From: Acidimicrobiaceae bacterium
GTDB lineage: Bacteria > Actinomycetota > Acidimicrobiia > Acidimicrobiales > Salinilacustritrichaceae
DNA length: 7,329 bases
Direction of reading: 5' to 3'
NCBI GenBank assembly: GCA_003476595.1
Contig: DMTU01000183.1
Span: 8,342 to 15,670 of the forward strand
Shown: positions 1-5,380 of the stretch, in pieces
Layout of the letters: each line of letters opens with the position of its first letter
How positions within the stretch are numbered: position 1 is the stretch's first letter
Program-made: the position numbers and the translations under genes
The notes under the pieces: model-generated
The model's input: the letters and a program-made list of their open reading frames with translations, nothing else
What the model was told of the DNA's origin: nothing
Databases searched by the model: none

Positions 1-249
1 GTGTGCTGGCAGCTGCCGCTGCGCATCGATCGGGACGGCGACACGGCCACCCTGCGGCGCTGGAGCCGGGCCGATTGGGGCTCCGACGGCGAGACCATGC
101 ACTGGTGCTGCACCGAGCGGCCGAGCGGCCCGGACCAGGCCGACGCCTACGTCGGCGACCGGCCGGTCATCGAGTCCCTGGCCGAGGAGATCGAGGCGCT
201 CGTCGGCACCGACGTGATGGTGGAGATCACCCGCCGCACCGGTCGCTGA
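1..249 (+). CDS. C-terminal part of an unrecognised protein (5' truncated)
   Basis: The reading frame is open from the first base to a TGA at 247-249, with strongly GC-rich third codon positions, so it looks like real coding sequence. A GTG sits exactly at base 1. I treat the gene as cut by the window edge rather than starting there, because nothing upstream is visible to test a start. The 82 visible residues have an aromatic and cysteine-rich middle (HWCCTE at about residues 34-39) and an acidic helix-like stretch (ESLAEEIEAL, about 58-67), ending in a basic tail. I do not recognise the family and assign no function. It is convergent with hemC; the two stop codons are 32 bp apart, so it is unlikely to belong to the heme operon. 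Confidence 0.6.
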   Translation: MCWQLPLRIDRDGDTATLRRWSRADWGSDGETMHWCCTERPSGPDQADAYVGDRPVIESLAEEIEALVGTDVMVEITRRTGR

Positions 250-281
250 CGCCGGCACGTTCCGCGGTCGCTGCCAGATTC

Positions 282-1202
282 CTACGGAAGGAGGTCGGCG
301 ACGGGCAGGAGGGTGATGCCGTCGGCGCCGATGGTGGCGGCGTCGGTGCCGCGGATGACGGCCCGCTCGAGGCGGGAGCCGTCGTCGGCGCCGATCACCA
401 TCCGCAGCGTGATCTCGCTGCCCGGGTCGTCGTCGGCGAGGGTGGCGTGGGCGCCGGCGGGCAGGTCGCAGTCGCCGCCGAGGGCGACCAGGAACGAGCG
501 CTCGGCGTCCACCCGGCGCCGGCTCGGGGCGTGCTCGATGGCGGCGAGCAGGTCGCGGGTGGCGTCGTCGTCGGCCCGGCACTCGATGCCGAGCGCGCCC
601 TGGCCGACCTGGGGCGTCATCACGTAGGCCGGCAGCCAGTCGGTGATGTCGGCCTCCATGTCCTGGCGGAGCATGGCGGCGCCGGCGGCGATGATCGCGG
701 TGATCGGCGTCCCGGCCAGGTCGCCGGCTTCGATCTTCGTGCCGGCGGTGGCGACCCGGCGCTGGATGTTGCCCCGGAGCTCGACGAAGCGGAGGTCCGG
801 GCGGAGGTCCTGCAGCTGCACGCGGCGGCGGTTGGAGCCGGTGGCGACGACGGCGCCGACGGGCAGGTCGACGAGGGCGGCCCCGACCAGCACGTCGCGG
901 GGGTCGCCCCGCTCGGGGACCGATGCGAGCGTCAGCCCGGGAACCGTCTCCGACGGCAGGTCCTTGGCCGAGTGCACGGCGAAGTCGGCCCGGCCGTCGA
1001 GCACGGCCTCCTGGACCTCCTTGGCGAACAGGCCCTTGCCGCCGAGCGCGGAGATCGGGGTGGTCAGGTCCTTGTCCGGCGCAGAGGTGAGAAGCACCGG
1101 CTCGACCTCGATGCCGGGGTGCGCTGCCTCCAGGAGGGCGATCACGTGCTCGGTCTGCCACCGGGCCAGCGGCGACGAGCGGGTGGCGGCGCGCAGCCTC
1201 AC
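282..1202 (-). CDS. hemC: Hydroxymethylbilane synthase (porphobilinogen deaminase)
   Basis: This cytoplasmic enzyme condenses four porphobilinogen molecules into hydroxymethylbilane on a covalently bound dipyrromethane cofactor, on the route to uroporphyrinogen III. The 306-residue length is normal for the family. Visible hallmarks are the N-terminal LRAATRSSPLARWQ, GGKGLFAKEV (54-63), the catalytic aspartate D81 in HSAKDLPSE, the substrate-binding arginines in SNRRRVQLQ (123-131) and LRGN (142-145), and VGQGALGIECR (199-209). The cofactor-carrying cysteine is C245 in LGGDCDLPAG; this loop differs from the more familiar GGCQVP form, but the cysteine is kept. The GTG at 1202 is chosen because family similarity begins right there and no in-frame start lies between it and the hemA stop, 4 bp upstream. 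No Shine-Dalgarno is evident, so translation probably depends on coupling to hemA. It is the last gene of the operon; hemD does not follow. Confidence 0.96.
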   Translation of the reverse strand: MRLRAATRSSPLARWQTEHVIALLEAAHPGIEVEPVLLTSAPDKDLTTPISALGGKGLFAKEVQEAVLDGRADFAVHSAKDLPSETVPGLTLASVPERGDPRDVLVGAALVDLPVGAVVATGSNRRRVQLQDLRPDLRFVELRGNIQRRVATAGTKIEAGDLAGTPITAIIAAGAAMLRQDMEADITDWLPAYVMTPQVGQGALGIECRADDDATRDLLAAIEHAPSRRRVDAERSFLVALGGDCDLPAGAHATLADDDPGSEITLRMVIGADDGSRLERAVIRGTDAATIGADGITLLPVADLLP

Positions 1203-1206
1203 GCGC

Positions 1207-2472
1207 TCAGGAGTCGATGTCGTAGAGGTCGCGCAGGGCCTGGACGAGGCGGTCGCCCTTGGTGGTGCCGGCGGCGTCGCGCAGCGCCACGGTGGGCTGG
1301 TGCAGCAGCTTGGCCACGAGGCCCTGGGTGAGCTTCTCGACCGCGGCGATCTGGGCATCGTCGAGGTCGCCGAGTCGGGCCCGGGCCCGCTCGAGCTCGG
1401 CCGTGCGCAGCGCTTCGGCGCCCTCGCGCAGAGCGACGATGACCGGCGCCATCTCCCGGGCGGAGGTGGCCGACCGGTAGCGCTCGAGCTCCTGGTCGAG
1501 GATGGCGCGGACGGCGTCGACCTCCCGGCGACGCTCGGCCAGGCCCCGGTCGGCGAAGGCACCGAGGTCGTCCATGTCGAGGACGGTGACACCGGCGACG
1601 TCGGCCACCGAGGGCTCGATGTCGCGGGGCACGGCGATGTCGACGAGCACGAGCGGCTGGCCGCCGCGGGCGGCCATGGCCGCCTCCACGTCCTCCCTGG
1701 TGAGCAGCACCGAGGCCGCACCGGTGGAGGTGAGCACGACGTCGGCGTCGACCAGCTCGTCGGTGAGGTCTGCGAAGCGGATGGCCCGTCCGCCGACGGC
1801 GGCGGCGAGCGCCTTGGCCTTGTCGTGGGTGCGGTTGGCCACGACGAGCTCGGCCACGCCGGCGGAGGCGAGCGACTCGGCCATGGAGGAGCCCATCTCG
1901 CCGGCGCCGAGCACGATGGCCCGGCGGCCATCGAGGCTGCCGAGCTGCTGGGCGGCGAGCGCCACGGCGGCATAGGACACCGATGCGGTGCCCTGGCCGA
2001 TGCCGGTCTCGCTGCGAGCCCGCTTGCCGGCCTCGAGGGCGTGGCGGAACAGCAGGTTCAGCGTGGTGCCAGCGGCGTCCTCGCGCTGGGCCTTCTCCCA
2101 CGAGGTCTTGACCTGGCCCTGGATCTCGTGCTCGCCGAGGACGGCGGAGTCGAGGCCGGAGACCACGTCGAAGAGGTGGGCCACGGCGGCCGTGTCGTGG
2201 TGGACGTAGAGGTGGTCGGCGAAGTCCTCGGGGTCGAGGAAGGCGAGCTCGGCCAACACGGCGCGGACGTCGGCGTAGCCACCGTGGAACTTCTCGGCGA
2301 CCGCGTAGACCTCGGTGCGGTTGCACGTGGAGAGCACGACGGCCTCGGACACGTGCGCCTTGGTGAGCAGCGCGTGCAGCGTCTTGCCGAGCGCCGCGTC
2401 GCCGACGGTCATGGCCTCGAGCACCCCGAGGGGGGCCGTGCGGTGGTTCACCCCGATGACGACGACAGGCAT
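1207..2472 (-). CDS. hemA: Glutamyl-tRNA reductase
   Basis: The enzyme reduces glutamyl-tRNA(Glu) with NADPH to glutamate-1-semialdehyde, the first committed and usually rate-limiting step of the C5 tetrapyrrole pathway. The 421-residue product has the full family layout. The catalytic domain opens with GVNHRTAPL (7-15) and carries the nucleophile C50 in STCNRTEVY. The conserved segment GLDSAVLGE..IQGQVK lies at 106-122. The NADPH-binding Rossmann domain has GAGEMG (189-194) followed by NRT (213-215), and an alpha-helical C-terminal dimerisation region follows. ATG 2472 is chosen because MPVVVIGVNHRTAPL is the canonical N-terminus; the longer frame upstream is only the overlapped neighbour read in another frame. 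Its start lies 25 bp inside the precorrin-2 dehydrogenase gene, which suggests translational coupling. Only a weak GAG lies before the start. Known feedback control by heme acts on HemA protein, but no such signal can be read here. Confidence 0.97.
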   Translation of the reverse strand: MPVVVIGVNHRTAPLGVLEAMTVGDAALGKTLHALLTKAHVSEAVVLSTCNRTEVYAVAEKFHGGYADVRAVLAELAFLDPEDFADHLYVHHDTAAVAHLFDVVSGLDSAVLGEHEIQGQVKTSWEKAQREDAAGTTLNLLFRHALEAGKRARSETGIGQGTASVSYAAVALAAQQLGSLDGRRAIVLGAGEMGSSMAESLASAGVAELVVANRTHDKAKALAAAVGGRAIRFADLTDELVDADVVLTSTGAASVLLTREDVEAAMAARGGQPLVLVDIAVPRDIEPSVADVAGVTVLDMDDLGAFADRGLAERRREVDAVRAILDQELERYRSATSAREMAPVIVALREGAEALRTAELERARARLGDLDDAQIAAVEKLTQGLVAKLLHQPTVALRDAAGTTKGDRLVQALRDLYDIDS

Positions 2473-3095
2473 GATCTCAGCAGTTCCAGCGCTTCGGTTC
2501 GGCGGTCGGCACGCAGCAGGTCGAGAAGCCCGGCATCGAGGGCCTCCTGCCACTTGAGTCCTTCAGTTGAACGACCCTGGGCCTTGATGGATTCCCTCTC
2601 CGCGGAGAGGAGCTCCACCAGGGCATCGTATTCCGGACCGAACTCGTCTTCGAATCGCCTCCGCAGCCAGGTGGCGAGCGCGGGGCTGTGACCCCCCGTC
2701 GCGACGGTCACGAGGAGGGTGCCGCGCCGCACGCGAGCCGGCAGCGTGAAGGTGCAGTTGGCCGGGTCGTCGGCCGAGTTCACCCACACGCCGGCGGCGT
2801 CGGCGTCCAGGAAGACCTGGTGGTTGACGTCGGGGTCGCTCGTGGCGGTGACGACGAGGCGGTGCTCGGCGGCCTCGGGGCTGGCGTAGGGCCGGCGCTC
2901 GATCGTCACGATCCCGTCGGCCGCGAGGGCCTGGAGGTCGTCGGTCACATCGGGCGCCACGACGAGGAGCTGGTCCGCTCCCCCGGCCAGGAGCCCCTCC
3001 ACCTTCGACGTGGCGACGGGACCGGCGCCGACCACGAGCACCGAACGGCCCCGCAGCACCAGGTTCACCGGGTATTGCGGACCGTCGACGGGCAT
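2448..3095 (-). CDS. Precorrin-2 dehydrogenase (SirC / Met8 / CysG N-terminal family)
   Basis: The protein oxidises precorrin-2 to sirohydrochlorin with NAD+, the step leading to siroheme and, in some routes, cobalamin. Its 215 residues match a stand-alone dehydrogenase; there is no SUMT methyltransferase domain as in full CysG. The N-terminal Rossmann fold shows VLVVGAGPVATSKVEGLL (19-36). The family segments VTATSDPDVN (82-91), VNSADDPANCTF (105-116) and VATGGHSPALA (131-141) follow. One of D109/D110 is the likely equivalent of the catalytic aspartate of the Met8/CysG/SirC enzymes. Whether it also inserts iron, as Met8 does, cannot be told from the sequence. The ATG at 3095 lies 2 bp after the rex stop, and the 3' end overlaps hemA by 25 bp, so it sits within the rex-hem operon. 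I give no symbol because sirC, met8 and cysG are used inconsistently for this family. Confidence 0.92.
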   Translation of the reverse strand: MPVDGPQYPVNLVLRGRSVLVVGAGPVATSKVEGLLAGGADQLLVVAPDVTDDLQALAADGIVTIERRPYASPEAAEHRLVVTATSDPDVNHQVFLDADAAGVWVNSADDPANCTFTLPARVRRGTLLVTVATGGHSPALATWLRRRFEDEFGPEYDALVELLSAERESIKAQGRSTEGLKWQEALDAGLLDLLRADRRTEALELLRSCLSSSSG

Positions 3096-3097
3096 CG

Positions 3098-3748
3098 CTA
3101 CTCGGCCGCCGAGGTCGGGCCGTGCTGCTGGTAGAAGGACAGGATCTGCATCTCGACGGCCAGGTCGACCTTGCGCAGGGAGACCTCGGGCGGCACGGTC
3201 AGCACCGTCGGCGCGAAGTTGAGGATCGAGCGCACGCCGGCGGCGATGAGCTCGTCGGCCACGGCCTGGGCCGCCGGTGCCGGCGTGGCGATGACGCCGA
3301 TGGCGATGTGCTCCTCGGCCACGACCTCGGCGAGCTCGTCGGCGTGGCGGACCACGAGGTCACCGAAGGTGCGCCCGACCACGTCGGGGCTGGCGTCGAC
3401 CAGGGCGGCCACCGGGTAGCCGCGGTTGCCGAACCCGCCGTAGTTGGCGAGGGCGGCGCCGAGGTTGCCGATGCCGACGATGACGACGGGCCAGTCCTGG
3501 GTCATGCCGAGAGCCCGGCGCATGTGGGCCTGCAGGTATTCGACGTCGTAGCCCACGCCGCGTGTGCCGTAGCTGCCGAGGTAGGACAGGTCCTTGCGCA
3601 CCTTGGCCGCGTTGACGCCGGCGGACTCGGCCAGCTGCTCGCTGCTCACGGTGGGCGTCTGGGGCCCGAGCTCGAGCAGGCTGCGCAGGTAGATCGGCAG
3701 GCGCGCCACGGTGGCATCGGGGATGCGCTTGCCACCACGCTCGGCCAC
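3098..3748 (-). CDS. rex: Redox-sensing transcriptional repressor Rex
   Basis: Rex is a dimeric repressor that binds DNA when NAD+ is high and lets go when NADH rises, typically controlling respiratory and heme genes in actinobacteria. The winged-helix N-terminal domain begins at IPDATVARLPIYLR (9-22) and includes SSEQLAESAGVNAAKVRKDL (35-54) with its recognition helix, then SYLGSYGTRGVGYDV. The Rossmann NADH domain carries VVIVGIGNLG (88-97), ALANYGGF, then GVIATPAPAAQAVAD and ILNFAPTVL. The last part, VDLAVEMQILSFYQQ, is the typical domain-swapped C-terminal helix. With the GTG at 3748 the product is 216 aa. I favour this start because a -10-like TACCCT ends 6 nt before it, fitting a leaderless transcript. 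The alternative GTG at 3772 adds eight residues and falls inside the operator-like repeat. Rex leads the heme genes, a known actinobacterial arrangement. Confidence 0.96.
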   Translation of the reverse strand: MAERGGKRIPDATVARLPIYLRSLLELGPQTPTVSSEQLAESAGVNAAKVRKDLSYLGSYGTRGVGYDVEYLQAHMRRALGMTQDWPVVIVGIGNLGAALANYGGFGNRGYPVAALVDASPDVVGRTFGDLVVRHADELAEVVAEEHIAIGVIATPAPAAQAVADELIAAGVRSILNFAPTVLTVPPEVSLRKVDLAVEMQILSFYQQHGPTSAAE

Positions 3749-3754
3749 GGCACG

Positions 3755-3782
3755 AGGGTAGGGCTCGTTCACACGTTCACAA
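3755..3782 (-). promoter_or_regulatory. Candidate rex-hem operon promoter
   Basis: Read on the minus strand, TTGTGA (3782-3777) as -35 and TACCCT (3760-3755) as -10 are separated by 16 bp. The -10 box ends 6 nt before the GTG at 3748, so the transcript could start at or next to that codon. The match to sigma-70-type boxes is moderate and was made by eye. The spacing and its position at the head of a five-frame-packed operon support it. Confidence 0.4.
3766..3782 (-). promoter_or_regulatory. Candidate Rex operator: tandem TGTGAACG half-sites
   Basis: On the minus strand TGTGAACG occurs twice head to tail (3781-3774 and 3773-3766), preceded by a further T. TGTGAAC is one perfect half of the Rex operator known from Streptomyces (TGTGAACNNNTTCACA). 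The 16-bp window 3781-3766 agrees with that pattern at 10 of its 13 specified positions, all seven on the left but only three of six on the right. It overlaps the candidate -35 box and the spacer of the rex promoter, an ideal place for repression. Autoregulation is inferred. Confidence 0.5.
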
Positions 3783-3801
3783 AGTCCGCGCCGGGACCTC
3801 A
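3783..3801 (-). terminator. Weak terminator-like hairpin at the end of the acyl-CoA synthetase gene
   Basis: On the minus strand the synthetase stop codon runs into GGTCC-CGGCGC-GGACT, a stem of four Watson-Crick pairs, with an A-U and G-U pairs possible outside it. A run of only three T follows. It could weakly separate the synthetase transcript from the rex operon, but the stem is short and the T tract poor. Confidence 0.2.
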
Positions 3802-5316
3802 GTAGACGGCTCGGGTGCCCCGCAGCTCGTGCTTGCGGACCTTGCCGCCGAGGCCGCTCGGGAGCTCGTCGACGAACCACACCTTCTGCGGGCACTTGTA
3901 CCGGGCGAGGCGCTGCTCGGCGAACGCGATGATCTCGTCCTCCTCGAGCGACGCCCCCTCGGCGGCCACGACGTAGGCCTTCACCGCCTCGCCGGAGTGG
4001 GGGTGCTGGACGCCCACCACGGCCGCCGATGCCACCCCCGGGTGCTCGACCAGGACGCTCTCGACCTCGGCCGGGTAGACGTTGAACCCGGACACGATGA
4101 TGAGGTCCTTCAACCGGTCGACGATGAAGAGGAACCCGTCGTCGTCGACCACGGCCAGGTCGCCGGTCTTGAGCCAGCCATCGGACGTGAGCGCCTGGGC
4201 GGTGGCCTCCTCGTCGCCCCAGTAGCCCTGGAACACGTTGGGGCCCTGCACCCGGATCTCGCCGACGTCGCCGACGAGGACGTCGTGGTCGCCGGCGTCG
4301 GTGAGGCGCACCTTCACCCCGGGCAGCGGGGCACCGATGCTGCCGGGCGGGGCGGGGATGCCGGTGGCGGTGGTGACGACCGGTGACGCCTCGGTGAGCC
4401 CGTAGCCCTCGTCGATCGACAGGCCGAAGCGCTCCTGCACCAGGGCGCGCACCGCCGGATCCAGCTTCGCCGCGCCCGAGCCGGCGATGCGGACCGTGCG
4501 CAGCGCGTCGCGGTCTGCGCCGGGCAGGTGCGCCCACGCCGACCACATCGCGGGGGCGCCGGCGATGATGGTGATCTGGTGCTTCTTGACCGACTCGAGG
4601 GCGGACTCGGGGTCGAAGCGCTCCACCGCGAGCACGGCGCCCCCGGTGTGCAGCGCCATGTCGAGCACCACGTTGAGGCCGAAGATGTGGAAGAACGGCA
4701 GCACGCCGAAGGTGATGTCGTCGCTGCGCTGCTCCCGGTACGGGTTGGCCTGGAGCTGCTCGATGTTGGCGAGCAGGTTGCCGTGGCTGAGCTTGGCGGC
4801 CCGGGGGAAGCCGGCGGTGCCGGAGGTGAACATGAGCACGGCGAGGTCGTCGGCGTCCCGCGGCACGATGGGCGTCGGCTCGGCGGTCATGAGCTCGTCG
4901 AGGCGCACGGCCCCCTCGACCACGAGCTCGCCCGGGTCGGACTGCACGATGAGGCGCAGGTCGGGCACCGCCGCCCGGTCGATGTCGGGCAGCACCCGCT
5001 TGCCGGTCGGGCCGACGATGACCCCGACGACGCCGACGTCGGCGAGCTCGTTGGTGACCTCGGGGCCGGGGCTGGCCGGGTTGATCGGCACCGCCACCGC
5101 GCCCACGCCGAGGATGGCGAGCCAGCTGACCACGAAGTACCAGTTGTTGGCGGCCACGACCGCGACCCGGTCCCCGGGCTCGATGCCGGCGCCGACCAGA
5201 CCGCCCCGCAGTCGGCCGACCTGCTCGCGCAGCTCGCCGTAGGTGGTCTCCTTGCCACGCGAGATGAGCGCCACGCTCGTGGCTGGGTGGTCGGCACAGA
5301 TCTCGGCGAGGTTCAC
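3799..5316 (-). CDS. AMP-forming acyl-CoA synthetase / ligase (ANL superfamily)
   Basis: The 505-residue protein should activate a carboxylic acid, probably a fatty acid, with ATP to an acyl-adenylate and pass it to CoA. Motifs appear in the standard order: the phosphate-binding loop MFTSGTAGFPRAAKLSHGN (162-180), LPFFHIFGLN (206-215), the adenine-binding YGLTE (305-309), and GWLKTGDLA (380-388). The hinge region DRLKDLIIVSGFNVYPAEVE (400-419) follows, and the C-terminal catalytic lysine is K492 in GLGGKVRKHEL. The usual TPSGK context of that lysine is altered to GLGGK. No signal peptide or membrane segment is apparent. The acid substrate cannot be read from sequence. GTG 5316 is chosen because the family N-terminus (adenylation domain from about residue 10) follows directly; the longer upstream frame is non-homologous and crosses the divergent gene. 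It is 50 bp upstream of rex in the same direction, but its link to heme metabolism is uncertain. Confidence 0.93.
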   Translation of the reverse strand: MNLAEICADHPATSVALISRGKETTYGELREQVGRLRGGLVGAGIEPGDRVAVVAANNWYFVVSWLAILGVGAVAVPINPASPGPEVTNELADVGVVGVIVGPTGKRVLPDIDRAAVPDLRLIVQSDPGELVVEGAVRLDELMTAEPTPIVPRDADDLAVLMFTSGTAGFPRAAKLSHGNLLANIEQLQANPYREQRSDDITFGVLPFFHIFGLNVVLDMALHTGGAVLAVERFDPESALESVKKHQITIIAGAPAMWSAWAHLPGADRDALRTVRIAGSGAAKLDPAVRALVQERFGLSIDEGYGLTEASPVVTTATGIPAPPGSIGAPLPGVKVRLTDAGDHDVLVGDVGEIRVQGPNVFQGYWGDEEATAQALTSDGWLKTGDLAVVDDDGFLFIVDRLKDLIIVSGFNVYPAEVESVLVEHPGVASAAVVGVQHPHSGEAVKAYVVAAEGASLEEDEIIAFAEQRLARYKCPQKVWFVDELPSGLGGKVRKHELRGTRAVY

Positions 5317-5380
5317 GCCCGGCAGTTCAGCACGTGAGCAGCGTGCGATGCCGCCGCGTGGTCCCCGGTAGACATGCGAC
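5317..5380. promoter_or_regulatory. Divergent intergenic region between acyl-CoA synthetase and ABC exporter
   Basis: This 64-bp spacer must hold the promoters of both divergent units. On the plus strand TAGACA (5369-5374) ends 6 nt before the ATPase GTG at 5381. On the minus strand TGAACT ends 7 nt before the synthetase GTG at 5316. Both would fit leaderless transcripts, but the -35 boxes are not convincing. A short inverted repeat GCACG-N7-CGTGC lies at 5330-5346 and includes the palindrome CACGTG; it might be a regulator site. No known operator is recognised. Confidence 0.35.

Noticed and set aside
240..289. 9-bp direct repeat (CGGTCGCTG at 240 and 265) and small hairpin TTCC-TAC-GGAA between the convergent genes
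   Set aside because: The repeat is short and the stem is only 4 bp with no T tract; neither supports a terminator or mobile-element scar.
3..1331. Plus-strand frame of 442 codons overlapping gene 1 and opposite hemC
   Set aside because: Arg/Gly/Ala-rich shadow with no recognisable motif; it conflicts with the convincing frame 1-249 and with hemC.
1203..1973. N-terminal extension of hemC to 1973
   Set aside because: The extension lies in a shadow frame of hemA, is Pro/Ser/Arg-rich and has no HemC similarity; homology begins at the GTG at 1202.
643..2691. Long plus-strand open frame (682 codons) opposite hemC, hemA and the precorrin-2 dehydrogenase
   Set aside because: It is antisense to three genes with clear family motifs. 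Its composition is low-complexity and rich in Gly, Val, Asp and Ala, as expected for a GC-rich shadow frame.
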